A stretch of DNA of 64,000 nucleotides, from the NCBI GenBank assembly GCA_965212085.1, contig OZ243042.1, forward strand, positions 868,001 through 932,000. The letters run 5' to 3'. Below the pieces are notes generated by a model that was given only the letters and a program-made list of their open reading frames with translations, was not told the DNA's origin and did not search any database. The position numbers and the translations under genes are program-made. Of this stretch, positions 8,444-17,177 are shown one piece after another. Positions within the stretch are counted from its first letter, which is position 1; every line of letters begins with the position of its first letter. Origin of the DNA: JAHRAW01 sp965212085 (GTDB lineage: Bacteria > Pseudomonadota > Gammaproteobacteria > Arenicellales > Poriferihabitantaceae).

Positions 8444-11400
8444 TCAAAAGGATTGCCATGTTTTCGGGCGGTTGAGCATGAACCCGGCTTGTTGGGCTTT
8501 GGCGGTTTCGGTTGCGGCATGGCGCCATTGGGCGATCTCGGCGGCGTCGGCAAGGCCGCCACGGGTTGCGGCTTCGGCCTTGATGTCCAGCAGGGGCGAG
8601 CGCCACCACATTTCGCCGTATCGCTCGACCATTTCCAGCGCCCCGGCGGCCGCACGCAAGGCGCCGTCGTGGTCTTCCAGGGCAAGGCGCGCTTCCGCCA
8701 GTACGCCGTGGAAATAGGGCAGGAACAACAGGCCGTAGTTGTCCTCGTAGCGTTGCAGGTTGCGCCCCATCTGGCGGATTTCGCGGGCCTGGCCGGTTCC
8801 GCCGCGCCGCATCACGCGGCAGAACCCGAGAAAGATATTGCCCGCCGCGAGCAGGCCATCGAAGCCGTAGGTTTCGGCCAGCGTCACGGTCTCTTCGGCG
8901 AGCGCGCCGAGCGCGTTGAGGTCGCCGGCGATCTGCTGATACATGGCCGCCACCCGCAGCGTTTCGGCCACGGTGTAGGGATGGCCGGTGGCGCGCGCCA
9001 CTTCCATGGATTTGCCGATCTCCGCCGCCGACTGCGGGACCTTGTTGAGCAGTAACTTGTTGACCGCCCCGAGGCCGCGGATGGTCACGTAGGGGTCCTG
9101 CCCGAAACGAACGCCCATGTATTCGTCCGCGTGTCCGTCTCCGTTCTCGTCCCCGCTCTGGTTCCGGCTCCGGTCGTAGAGTTGCACCGCCTTGTCGTAG
9201 AAATACTCCGCCGACGCGAACTTCCCGGTCACCATGCGCGTCATGCCTTGCAGCCCGTAAGCGGTCATCATCCGTTCCGGGTCGCGGGATTTTTCGCTCA
9301 GGGATTTGAGTTTCACCGACACCCGCACCGATTTGGAGAACGCCGCCTGGGACACCAGGCAACGCCACAATCCGTACAACGCGGTCCACGCCCGGCGGTC
9401 ATCGCCGCCGGCTTCGGCGAGGGCCAGGGCTTGCTCGTAGGTGCGCGTAACCCGCCCGCCGTGGTAGCCCGAACGGGCCGTCAGGGCAACCCCGAGGTTC
9501 AGCAACAATGCCAGTTCGCGGGCGCATCTGGCCTCCCCTGCGGGCAGGTTTGCGGCCAGTTGCAGGCCCTGGGAAAGGTGCTGCAGGGATTCGTTGATGG
9601 CCGATTGCGCGATGGCCTGCTCCCCGGCGCGAAGCCATAAATCCACCGCGCGGTCGGTGCGCTCGGTGTGGGTGTAGTGGTAGGCGATGAGTTCCGGGTG
9701 CTGCTGGGCGATGTCGGGGTTGTCCTGCTGCAGCAGTTCGGCGATTTGCAGGTGGTATCGCTGGCGGGTTTTTTTGAGCAGGGAATGATAGGCGGCGTCC
9801 TGAAACAGGGCGTGGCGAAATTCATAGCGGTCCTCGGCCTTGTCCGGGACCACCGACAGCAGGTCGGCCTCCAGCAGGACGTCCATACCGGCGTCGGCGC
9901 TGAGGCCGTTTTGCGCGGCCACTTTGCTGATCAGCGAGTAGCGAAAGTCGCCGCCGAAAGCGGCCGCCAGTTGGGCGAATGTCTTGGCCTCGCCGAGCCG
10001 GTCGAGGCGCGCGTTCAGGGAATCCTGGAGGGTGTCGGGAATGGTGAACAGGTCGTAAGGCCCGGCGTTTTCGCCGGGGTTTTCGCGGACTTGATCGAGG
10101 CGCATTTGATCGAGCAAGTGGCGGCTGGTTTCCTCCAGAAACAGGGGCACGCCGCCGCTCTTGCCGATGAGCCGTTGCTTGACCCCGTCGGGCAATGCGT
10201 GGGCGCCGGACACCGCCGCGATCAGGCGCGCCGAAGCCGCCGCGTCCAGCCCGCCGAGTTTCATCTCCATCAGCCACTTTGCGTTCGGCCACGGCATCAC
10301 AAAGCCGGTGCGCGAGGTGAACACGCCGAACAATTTTTCGGCGCCGCCACGGGCGATGACGCCGCCGAGCACTTCCAGCGTGGACGGGTCGGCCCAGTGC
10401 AAATCCTCCACCACCAGCAGCAGCGGGCGCAGCCTTGATAAGCGGATGACGAAACTGATCAGGGCGTCCACCGTGCGGTGGTGTTTTTCCTCGGCGCTGA
10501 CGTCGAGGTACGCCTGCCCCGGCGCCGGGGGAATGCCCAGCAACTCGTTGAACAACGCGTGTTCATCCTTGCCGTCGAGGTGGATGGCGATCATCGCCCG
10601 GGCGATGTTTTGCCGCCGCGTCTCGAGGTCGTCGCGGTCGCCGATTTGCAACCAGCGGTGGGTTTCATCAACGATGGGCTTGAACGCGCTGCTGCGAAAA
10701 TACGGCGAGCAGGTTACCCGCAGGCGGTGCAAATCCTGCTTGTGGATGGTTTTTTCAAAAGCCCGCAGCAGCCGCGACTTGCCGATGCCGGGCTCGCCGC
10801 TGAGGTGGATGATGCGGCCATCACCGCCCAGGGCCAGGGCGCAGTTTTCCCGCAGGCGGCGCAGTTCCTCGTGGCGGCTGACGAAACGCGTGGTAACGCG
10901 CTTGAGGGAAGTGGTGGAGCGGTTCTGAAAGGTGCTTTCGTGGAGGATTTGCCAGGCGCTCACGGGCTCGGCGAACCCCTTGACGCGGTGCTCGCCGAGG
11001 TCCCGGAACTTGAACGCGCCGCCCACCAGCCGGCGGGTGCGCAGCGCCGTGACCACGCTGTCGGGTTCGGCCAGGTTCTGCAGGCGCGCGGCGAGGTTGG
11101 GGGCTTCGCCGAAGATCAGTTCATCGCGGTCGCGCCGGTTGCCGGCGCGCTCGCCGACCACCACCAGGCCGGTGGCGATGCCGACGCGAATACGCATGGG
11201 CGCGCACCCGCGCCACTGCTCCGAAGCGTTGTTGCGCTTGATCCGCTCGACCATTTCCATGCCGGCGCGCACCGCGTGTTCGGGATCAAACTCGCTGGCG
11301 AAAGGATGGCCGAACAAGACCAAAATGCCGTCCCCCAGGTAGTTGGCAATGTGCCCGTGGTAGCGCTCGGCGACGCCGCTGCACAAGGTCTGGAACACGC

Positions 11401-11536
11401 GAATCTCGTCGGCCAGATCTTCCGGATCCAAAGCCACCGAGCGCGAGGTGTAATCAACCACGTCGCAAAACAACACCGTCACCTGCTTGCGCACGGGCTG
11501 GGGAAACCCGCTTGCAGGGTGCTTCACTCCTTCCAC
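8444..11536 (-). CDS. Class III adenylate/guanylate cyclase-like protein with AAA ATPase and TPR-like repeats
   Basis: A 1030-residue multidomain regulator. Residues 18-195 form a class III nucleotide cyclase homology domain with both metal aspartates (Asp25 in VLFCDVVDYTS, Asp69 in YLGDGILVLFG) and the N-x3-R pair in PNLAARLQ (Asn147, Arg151). A STAND/AAA_16-type ATPase follows with Walker A GEPGIGKS (247-254) and Walker B LLLVVEDLHWAD. The rest, about 500 residues, is helical with TPR-like repeats. Such proteins are thought to couple protein sensing through the repeats to signalling. The start is a GTG at 11536; another GTG at 11527 has a slightly better-placed AGGAG. It lies between convergent yejF and co-directional yejA. 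Substrate (ATP or GTP) cannot be decided. Confidence 0.82.
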   Translation of the reverse strand: MEGVKHPASGFPQPVRKQVTVLFCDVVDYTSRSVALDPEDLADEIRVFQTLCSGVAERYHGHIANYLGDGILVLFGHPFASEFDPEHAVRAGMEMVERIKRNNASEQWRGCAPMRIRVGIATGLVVVGERAGNRRDRDELIFGEAPNLAARLQNLAEPDSVVTALRTRRLVGGAFKFRDLGEHRVKGFAEPVSAWQILHESTFQNRSTTSLKRVTTRFVSRHEELRRLRENCALALGGDGRIIHLSGEPGIGKSRLLRAFEKTIHKQDLHRLRVTCSPYFRSSAFKPIVDETHRWLQIGDRDDLETRRQNIARAMIAIHLDGKDEHALFNELLGIPPAPGQAYLDVSAEEKHHRTVDALISFVIRLSRLRPLLLVVEDLHWADPSTLEVLGGVIARGGAEKLFGVFTSRTGFVMPWPNAKWLMEMKLGGLDAAASARLIAAVSGAHALPDGVKQRLIGKSGGVPLFLEETSRHLLDQMRLDQVRENPGENAGPYDLFTIPDTLQDSLNARLDRLGEAKTFAQLAAAFGGDFRYSLISKVAAQNGLSADAGMDVLLEADLLSVVPDKAEDRYEFRHALFQDAAYHSLLKKTRQRYHLQIAELLQQDNPDIAQQHPELIAYHYTHTERTDRAVDLWLRAGEQAIAQSAINESLQHLSQGLQLAANLPAGEARCARELALLLNLGVALTARSGYHGGRVTRTYEQALALAEAGGDDRRAWTALYGLWRCLVSQAAFSKSVRVSVKLKSLSEKSRDPERMMTAYGLQGMTRMVTGKFASAEYFYDKAVQLYDRSRNQSGDENGDGHADEYMGVRFGQDPYVTIRGLGAVNKLLLNKVPQSAAEIGKSMEVARATGHPYTVAETLRVAAMYQQIAGDLNALGALAEETVTLAETYGFDGLLAAGNIFLGFCRVMRRGGTGQAREIRQMGRNLQRYEDNYGLLFLPYFHGVLAEARLALEDHDGALRAAAGALEMVERYGEMWWRSPLLDIKAEAATRGGLADAAEIAQWRHAATETAKAQQAGFMLNRPKTWQSF

Positions 11537-11668
11537 TCCTGTACTCCCGATTGGTTGTTGTTTGTATCGTTACGTGATTTTATGGAGCGGAAGCATAGCC
11601 ACGCGGGCCGGCACTTGCAAGAGTTCCACGGGGCACGGCGCGGGCTTCGGCCCTGTTTTTACTGGTGT

Positions 11669-13486
11669 TTACGGGTTTTCCACCCACCAACTCGCCGGAA
11701 AGCCAACGCTGTATACCGGGCGGCGTTCGGGATGGCCGAAGCGGTTCCAGTAGGCGATCCAGGCGGTGTCGTTGTAGTAGGTGGGGATCGCGTAGTGGTT
11801 CCACAATAGCACGCGGTCGAGGGCTTGGGTGGTGGTTTGCAGGGTTGCGAGGTCGGTGGCTTTGATGATCTGTTCGATGAGCGCGTCCACCACCGGGTTT
11901 TTGATGCCGCCGGAATTGCCGCCGCGGACGTCGGCGGATTCGGAGCCGAAAAAACTTTTGAGTTCGGTGCCCGGCGGCGGGAAAAAGTTCAGGCCGCCGA
12001 CCCATAAATCAAAATCGGAATCGTGGATTCGCACGCGCCACTGGGAGGTGTCCACCAGGCGAATGGATGCGTCGATGCCGGTTTTTTTGAGGGTTTCGAT
12101 ATAGGGCAACGCGAGGCGCTGGGATTCGGGATAGGCGGTCATCAATTCCAGTTGGAATTGTTTTCCAGTATCAGTGGAAACCAGTTTGCCGTTTTTGAGT
12201 ATCCATCCGGCTTCCTTGAACAGGCCGAGGGCGCGGCGCTTGCCGGCGCGGTCGCGCCCGCTGCCGTCGGTTTTTGGCGGAACGAAGGCGCGCTCCGGGG
12301 CGCCGGGGGGGAGCGCAGCGGCGAACGGTCTGAGCACGGCTTTTTCCGCATCGCCCGGCGCGCCGCTTGCGCCGTAATCGGAGTTGGGGAAGTAGCTGTG
12401 GATGCGCTTGTACTGGCCGTAGAGCAAGGTGCGCTGGATGGCTTCAAAGTCGTACAAGGTCATGAGCGCCTCGCGCACCCGGATATCTGCAAACTTCTCT
12501 CTTTTGAGGTTGAAAAAATATCCTCCCATGCCGCGCGGGCGTTTGCTCGGCACGGCTTCCTTGCGCACCTCGCCGGTGTCAATTTCCGCGAGGTCGTATT
12601 CGGTCACCCAGCGCTTGGCGCTGGTTTCCTGGCGGAAGTCAATTTCGCCGGCCTTGAAGGCTTCAAACTCGACGGTGAGGTCGCGGTAGTATTCGTAGCG
12701 GATTTGGTCAATGTTGTGCAGGCCGCGCTTGACGGGCAAGTGCGCGGCCCAGTAGTTTTCGACCCGTTGATAGGTGATGGCGCGGCCGGGGTCAATTTTC
12801 TTGACCCGGTACGGGCCGCTGGAAAGCGGCGGCTCCAGGGTCGAGGCGGTGACGTCTTTGTCTTTCCAGTAGTGCAGCGGCAGCGGCGACAGGCCGGCGG
12901 CGATGGTGACCGGCTTCATGCTGTGGCGGGTGGCGAAGGTGAACTTCAGGCGCTTGTCGGAGAGCGCCTCGGCGCCCAACACGTCGTCGTAGAAGGACTG
13001 GAAGAACGGCCGCCCGTGTTGCTTGATGGTGTCCAGGGCGTGGACGAAATCGGCGGCGATGATCGGCATGCCGTCGTGATACACCGCTTCGGCGCGCAGC
13101 GTGAAGACCGCCCAACTCTTGTCTTCGGGATACTCCACGGACTCGGCGATCAGCCCGTAGAGGCCGTCTATTTCATCGTCGGAGCCGGTCATCAGGTTGT
13201 CATAAACCGCGCCGATGCTGCCCGGCCATTCGCCCTTTTGCACATAAAAATTGAGCGTGTCGAACGAGCCGAAAGCGCTCAGCACGATGCGCCCGCCTTT
13301 GGGGGCGGCGGGGTCGGCGTAGGGGAAGTGCTCAAAACCGGCGGCGTACAATGGCTCGCCGAACTCGGCGATGGCGGCTTTTTTGATGATGCCGTCTTGC
13401 GCTTGCAGCATGGCCGGCCACAACGCTGCGGCGCTGAGCAGGGCGGCCAACGCCGTGCTATGGAGGAGGTTTGTTTTGATGTGCAT
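11669..13486 (-). CDS. yejA: Peptide ABC transporter substrate-binding protein YejA
   Basis: A 605-residue periplasmic solute-binding protein of the extracellular family 5 (DppA/OppA type) and the YejA subgroup. There is an N-terminal signal peptide (residues 1-29, ending AMLQAQ). Family blocks include HFPYADPAAPKGG near the mature N-terminus, TLNFYVQKG, AVYHDGMPIIAADF, and RGMGGYFFNLKREKFADIRVR split around residues 325-345. It delivers peptides to YejBEF. The gene is on the opposite strand from yejBE and yejF, next to the cyclase gene, so the transporter operon is broken up here; in enterobacteria the order is yejABEF. It is divergent from mutY with about 54 bp between starts, so any promoters overlap. 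Confidence 0.92.
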   Translation of the reverse strand: MHIKTNLLHSTALAALLSAAALWPAMLQAQDGIIKKAAIAEFGEPLYAAGFEHFPYADPAAPKGGRIVLSAFGSFDTLNFYVQKGEWPGSIGAVYDNLMTGSDDEIDGLYGLIAESVEYPEDKSWAVFTLRAEAVYHDGMPIIAADFVHALDTIKQHGRPFFQSFYDDVLGAEALSDKRLKFTFATRHSMKPVTIAAGLSPLPLHYWKDKDVTASTLEPPLSSGPYRVKKIDPGRAITYQRVENYWAAHLPVKRGLHNIDQIRYEYYRDLTVEFEAFKAGEIDFRQETSAKRWVTEYDLAEIDTGEVRKEAVPSKRPRGMGGYFFNLKREKFADIRVREALMTLYDFEAIQRTLLYGQYKRIHSYFPNSDYGASGAPGDAEKAVLRPFAAALPPGAPERAFVPPKTDGSGRDRAGKRRALGLFKEAGWILKNGKLVSTDTGKQFQLELMTAYPESQRLALPYIETLKKTGIDASIRLVDTSQWRVRIHDSDFDLWVGGLNFFPPPGTELKSFFGSESADVRGGNSGGIKNPVVDALIEQIIKATDLATLQTTTQALDRVLLWNHYAIPTYYNDTAWIAYWNRFGHPERRPVYSVGFPASWWVENP

Positions 13487-13539
13487 CGGGTGTATCCGTC
13501 GGGAGATGCCGGCAGTCCGCCAACCGGTTCGGGTGCGCT

Positions 13540-14682
13540 ATGATGCCGATTATGACACCGACCGATCCGTTATTGCGCGCCGCCGATGCCGCCAACGCCG
13601 CTTTCGCCGAGCGCCTGCTGGGCTGGTTTGACCGCCACGGGCGCAAATCGTTGCCGTGGCAAAGCAGCCGCGACCCGTACGGAATCTGGGTCGCGGAAAT
13701 CATGCTCCAGCAGACCCGGGTCGGCACGGTGATTCCCTACTACCGGCGGTTCATGGCGCGGTTTCCCGACGTCGCTTCGCTGGCGAGTTGCGATGCGGAT
13801 GCGCTGCTGCATTGCTGGTCGGGCCTCGGCTACTACGCGCGGGCGCGCAACCTGCGGGCGGCGGCGCAGCAAATCGTCGCCCGCCACGGCGGCAAATTTC
13901 CCGAGCGCTTCGATGAGGTGCTGGCGCTGCCCGGCGTTGGCCGCTCCACCGCCGGGGCGATTCTGGCGTTCGCCTTCGGCCAGCGCCACCCGATTCTGGA
14001 CGGAAACGTCAAGCGGGTGCTGGCGCGCTGTTACGCCATCGCCGGTCATACCAGCGGCGCCGGCGCCGCAAAAGTACAGGCGCGATTGTGGAAAATCGCC
14101 GGCCAACTCACGCCCCACGCGCACGCGCGAGTCGCCGACTACAACCAGGCGCTCATGGACCTCGGCGCCACCGTTTGTCTGCGCGCCAAACCATTGTGCG
14201 AACGCTGCCCGCTGGCGGGGCAATGCGCGGCCTTGCGCCTCGGCGACCCGCGCGCTTTTCCGCAGCCGAAACCGAAGGCCGCCCGGCCACGCAAGGCGGT
14301 GACCATGCTCATCGTGAAAAACCGGCGCGCCGAACTGCTGCTGGTGAAACGCCCGCCGAGCGGAATCTGGGGCGGGCTTTGGTCGCTGCCCGAATATGCC
14401 GATGCCGATTTCCAGGAGGAACAACGGCCGGTCGAAAAATGGTTTGAACGCCAATTCGGACTGGTCGTTGAAACCGGCGAACCGCTGCCGCCGCTCACAC
14501 ATTCCTTCACCCATTTCGACCTCGACATCCGCCCGCTGCCCGCCACCCTGACGCAAACCGCCACCGCCGTTATGGACGCCGGCCAATATCTCTGGTACAA
14601 CCCGTTATCCCCCGCACAAGTCGGCCTGCCGGCTGCGGTCAAGCGTATTTTGGGTATTTTGGATGGGTTCGATGAATCGTAA
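13540..14682 (+). CDS. mutY: A/G-specific adenine DNA glycosylase MutY
   Basis: Removes adenine mispaired with 8-oxoguanine in DNA repair. The 380 residues contain the HhH-GPD glycosylase domain with Glu53 in VAEIMLQQTRVG, the helix-hairpin-helix LPGVGRSTAGAIL (130-142) and catalytic Asp154 in ILDGNVKRV. The 4Fe-4S cluster ligands are Cys213, Cys220, Cys223 and Cys229. The C-terminal NUDIX-like 8-oxoG recognition domain (about 255-370) includes GIWGGLWSLPE and the serine/histidine stretch THSFTHFDL. Starts at 13540, 13543 or 13552 are all possible. The stop overlaps yggX, the classical mutY-yggX arrangement of gammaproteobacteria. Confidence 0.95.
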   Translation: MMPIMTPTDPLLRAADAANAAFAERLLGWFDRHGRKSLPWQSSRDPYGIWVAEIMLQQTRVGTVIPYYRRFMARFPDVASLASCDADALLHCWSGLGYYARARNLRAAAQQIVARHGGKFPERFDEVLALPGVGRSTAGAILAFAFGQRHPILDGNVKRVLARCYAIAGHTSGAGAAKVQARLWKIAGQLTPHAHARVADYNQALMDLGATVCLRAKPLCERCPLAGQCAALRLGDPRAFPQPKPKAARPRKAVTMLIVKNRRAELLLVKRPPSGIWGGLWSLPEYADADFQEEQRPVEKWFERQFGLVVETGEPLPPLTHSFTHFDLDIRPLPATLTQTATAVMDAGQYLWYNPLSPAQVGLPAAVKRILGILDGFDES

Positions 14683-14944
14683 AGTAACGTGCGTCAAACT
14701 GGGCAGGGAGGCCGAAGGGCTGGAGTTCGCTCCGTGGCCGGGCGAGCTGGGGCGGCGGTTGTATGAAAACGTCTCGAAAGAGGCGTGGCAGGAATGGCTG
14801 CGCCAACAGACCATCCTCATCAACGAATACAAACTGAACCCGCTGGACGCCAAGCACAAACGTTATCTCGCCGCGCAAATGGAAGCGTGGTTTTTCGGCG
14901 ACGGCATCGTCATGCCGGATGAGTGGAAGCCGGAGCGGGAGTGA
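14672..14944 (+). CDS. yggX: Fe(2+)-trafficking / oxidative damage protection protein YggX
   Basis: A 90-residue cytoplasmic protein of the YggX family, which protects iron-sulphur enzymes and is linked to Fe(II) trafficking. The start MNRKVTCVKLGREAEGL at 14672 contains the conserved early cysteine; the following PWPGELGRRLYENVSKEAW and QTILINEYKLNPLD match the family. Its ATG lies inside the end of mutY, showing coupling to repair of oxidised DNA. Length is the usual 90. Confidence 0.94.
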   Translation: MNRKVTCVKLGREAEGLEFAPWPGELGRRLYENVSKEAWQEWLRQQTILINEYKLNPLDAKHKRYLAAQMEAWFFGDGIVMPDEWKPERE

Positions 14945-14974
14945 AGCACCGGCTTTGCCGGGGGCTTGAAGCGC

Positions 14975-15694
14975 ATGCCTGATGCCGCCAAAGGTTACGC
15001 CGCCGGCAGGCAACGCCTCAAGCGGATCGTCGAACAAACCGACACCAAAGCCGGGCGCGCGTTTGATGTAGCGATTCAGGTTCTCATCGTATTTTCCCTG
15101 GTAACCTTTTCTCTCGACACCCTGCCCGGTCTTGCGCCCGGCGAACGGGCGGTTCTCCGGCAACTGGAATTCGCCACGGTGATGATTTTCACCGCCGAAT
15201 ACCTGCTGCGAATTTTGGTCGCCTCGAACCGGCCAAAATTCGTTTTCAGTTTTTTCGGGATCATTGACCTGATCGCCATTCTTCCGTTCTACCTGACCGC
15301 CGGGATGGATTTGCGGGCGGTGCGCCTGCTGCGGATTTTGAAACTGATGCGCTACAGCAAAGCGGCACCGTTGTTCTACCGGGCGTTCCGCATCGTCAAG
15401 CACGAACTTTTGCTTTTCCTGCTCATCTCCGGGATTTTGTTTTACCTGGCCGGCGTCGGCATCTACTATTTTGAAAACGCCGCGCAACCCGAAGCATTCG
15501 CTTCGGTCTTCCACAGCCTGTGGTGGGCGGTAATCACCCTGACCACGGTGGGCTACGGCGACGTCGTCCCGCTCACCGCCGGCGGGCGATGCTTCACCCT
15601 GTTCATCCTGATCCTCAGCCTCGGCGTAATATCCATCCCCACCGGCCTGATCGCGTCGGCTTTGTCGAAGGCAAGGGAGGATGAACAGGGGTAA
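14975..15694 (+). CDS. Voltage-gated potassium channel-like ion transporter
   Basis: About 239 residues with six predicted membrane segments. The S4-like helix carries spaced arginines (LRAVRLLRILKLMRYSK), and the pore loop shows the K+ selectivity filter TLTTVGYGDVVPL between the last two helices. This is the Kv/KvAP type of bacterial channel. The ATG at 14975 is preferred over a TTG at 14966. It is 30 bp after yggX and may be read from the mutY transcript. No cytoplasmic regulatory domain is present after the last helix. Confidence 0.9.
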   Translation: MPDAAKGYAAGRQRLKRIVEQTDTKAGRAFDVAIQVLIVFSLVTFSLDTLPGLAPGERAVLRQLEFATVMIFTAEYLLRILVASNRPKFVFSFFGIIDLIAILPFYLTAGMDLRAVRLLRILKLMRYSKAAPLFYRAFRIVKHELLLFLLISGILFYLAGVGIYYFENAAQPEAFASVFHSLWWAVITLTTVGYGDVVPLTAGGRCFTLFILILSLGVISIPTGLIASALSKAREDEQG

Positions 15695-15724
15695 AACAGC
15701 AACGGGGAAATCAAATCGGTTTGC

Positions 15725-15763
15725 TTGCCACATAACCTGATTTTTGTTTTATGATATGGTATC
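15725..15763 (+). promoter_or_regulatory. Candidate hicAB promoter and operator
   Basis: TTGCCA (15725-15730) and TATGAT (15750-15755) are possible -35 and -10 boxes with a long 19-bp spacer. The inverted repeat TGATA-TGG-TATCA overlaps the -10 box. HicB antitoxins commonly repress their own promoter, so this could be the operator, though the arms are only 5 bp. Confidence 0.35.
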
Positions 15764-15830
15764 AGGGTACGTTTTCCCTTATATTTGACATTTTTACTTC
15801 AGTCGCAAAATTGTTAGAAAAAGTACACGG

Positions 15831-16019
15831 ATGAAAATCAGAGAAATCATCAAAATGCTTAAAAATGACGGATGGTACTTGGCACGAACAAATGGTAGCC
15901 ACCGTCAATTCAAGCATCCAACCAAACGTGGTCTGGTTACTGTTTCGGGAAAACCAAACGATGATATCGCCCCCGGAACGCAAATCAGTATCATTAAGCA
16001 AGCGAGGTTGAAAAAATGA
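15831..16019 (+). CDS. hicA: HicA-type toxin (mRNA interferase)
   Basis: A 62-residue protein of the HicA/YcfA family, toxins with a double-stranded-RNA-binding-like fold that cleave mRNA. The family motif GSHRQFKHPTK contains the catalytic histidine (His24) and is preceded by LKNDGWYLARTNG. The C-terminus with PGTQISIIKQA is also typical. It overlaps hicB by ATGA, giving toxin-first coupling usual for HicAB. The pair is somewhat AT-rich compared with its flanks. Confidence 0.92.
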   Translation: MKIREIIKMLKNDGWYLARTNGSHRQFKHPTKRGLVTVSGKPNDDIAPGTQISIIKQARLKK

Positions 16020-16234
16020 AATACTTAATCGTTATTGAGAAAACCAAAACCGGGTTTTCCGCTTATTCGCCTGATGTGGCCGGTTGTATCGCCACTGGAA
16101 AAACTGAGCGAGAGGTAGGGGAAAATATGCGCGAAGCGATGGAGTTTCATTTTCAGGGATTGTTGCGGGAAAACCAAAAAATTCCACGGCCGTATACGCA
16201 TTCCAATTACCTGGAAGTCGCGGCCACGGCTTGA
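16016..16234 (+). CDS. hicB: HicB-type antitoxin
   Basis: A 72-residue HicB antitoxin. The N-terminal partial RNase H-like fold is seen in YLIVIEKTKTGFSAYSPDVAGCIATG with the typical TEREVGENMREAMEFHFQGL helix. It neutralises HicA by binding. The C-terminus stops soon after residue 70, so a long separate HTH or ribbon-helix-helix DNA-binding domain is missing; short HicB forms of this type exist. Confidence 0.92.
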   Translation: MKYLIVIEKTKTGFSAYSPDVAGCIATGKTEREVGENMREAMEFHFQGLLRENQKIPRPYTHSNYLEVAATA

Positions 16235-16300
16235 TTCGCCCATCGTCATCCCATCTCCGGACGATATTTCGCTGACACTTTTCCCCTCGCAGACTCCGGG

Positions 16301-16445
16301 CCGTCATTCCCGAACGATAGAAAAACAGGGAGCACCAGCGACCATATTTTTCATCGCTTTCGGGAATCCAGTCCGGCGGGTAAGCCGGTCAGTAGGGACA
16401 GGTCGCGACCTGTCCGCATTTGTCAGTGAACTGGTAAGCCTGTAC
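16301..16445. repeat. Composite dispersed repeat (stem A, palindrome, terminal motif)
   Basis: 16301-16372 is a stem element beginning CCGTCATTCCCGAACGATAG and ending ATCGCTTTCGGGAATCCAGT, whose ends are inverted copies. 16396-16415 is the perfect palindrome GGACAGGTCGCGACCTGTCC. 16416-16445 is an inverted copy of the terminal motif (TTTGTCAGTGAACTGG). It fills the gap between hicB and the next gene. Confidence 0.75.
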
Positions 16446-16460
16446 ATTATTTAAATGGGT

Positions 16461-16466
16461 TATAAT
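16461..16466 (+). promoter_or_regulatory. Candidate -10 box just before the exported-protein gene
   Basis: A perfect TATAAT ends 6 bp before the ATG at 16473. If used, the transcript would be nearly leaderless. No clear -35 at normal spacing; the box abuts the end of the repeat. Confidence 0.3.
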
Positions 16467-16472
16467 CCGCGC

Positions 16473-17150
16473 ATGAAATCCCCCAAGACATTGCTCGCTT
16501 TGCTATTGTTTATTACCGGAGCCGCCTGGGCGGGGCGCATCGTCATTCCGTCGCCGGACGATATTTCGCTGGACGCGATACCGGTGTGCTATGACTTCGG
16601 CTGCAAAAACCGCGCCACGGTCAACCTGCCGCCGGGCGAATGGAAGAGCGTTGCCGACTGGTTTGCGCCGGCAGCGGCAACGCCGGCCGGGGAGCGTGCG
16701 CAGATAAAAAACGCCATCGGCTGGATGGAGGTGGTGATCGGGCGGCACACGCCGACCCACAAAGACCTGGCTTTCGATTTGCCGGCCAATGACGACGACG
16801 CCGGAATTTTCCCCGGCCAGCTGGATTGCATTGACGAGGCGGTCAACACCACTTCCTATTTGAAGTTGTTTGAAATGCACGGCCTGCTGAAACATCACGT
16901 CGTCCTCGAAGCGGCCTACCGGCGTTCGCTGTTTGACCAGCACTGGGCCGGGCAGGTGCGCGAAAAACAAACCGGCAAACGCTTCGTGATTGATTCCTGG
17001 TTTCAGCCCAACGGTTATCTGCCGGTGATTCAGGACGGCGAACACTGGCGGAACATCAGCCTGCTGTCGGCGGTGGTGGACAACTCCCCCGACGAAGAGG
17101 GCGAGGAAGTCAAGCGTTCATTCTGGCACCGCTTTTTGCGCGGCGAGTAA
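16473..17150 (+). CDS. Conserved exported protein with possible Cys-His-Asp site
   Basis: 225 residues starting MKSPKTLLALLLF, a signal peptide of about 20 residues ending TGAAWA. Not recognised as a named family with certainty, but it resembles conserved gammaproteobacterial proteins found beside mnmA. The block GQLDCIDEAVNTTSYL has an invariant-looking cysteine, followed by LLKHHVVLEAAYRR, FDQHW and FVIDSWFQPNG. The order Cys, His, Asp is that of transglutaminase/papain-like enzymes, so a thiol enzyme or a degenerate fold is possible. The product should be periplasmic. mnmA starts 28 bp downstream. Confidence 0.7.
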   Translation: MKSPKTLLALLLFITGAAWAGRIVIPSPDDISLDAIPVCYDFGCKNRATVNLPPGEWKSVADWFAPAAATPAGERAQIKNAIGWMEVVIGRHTPTHKDLAFDLPANDDDAGIFPGQLDCIDEAVNTTSYLKLFEMHGLLKHHVVLEAAYRRSLFDQHWAGQVREKQTGKRFVIDSWFQPNGYLPVIQDGEHWRNISLLSAVVDNSPDEEGEEVKRSFWHRFLRGE

Positions 17151-17177
17151 CGCCGGCGATTCCGCCGCAACAATTCC

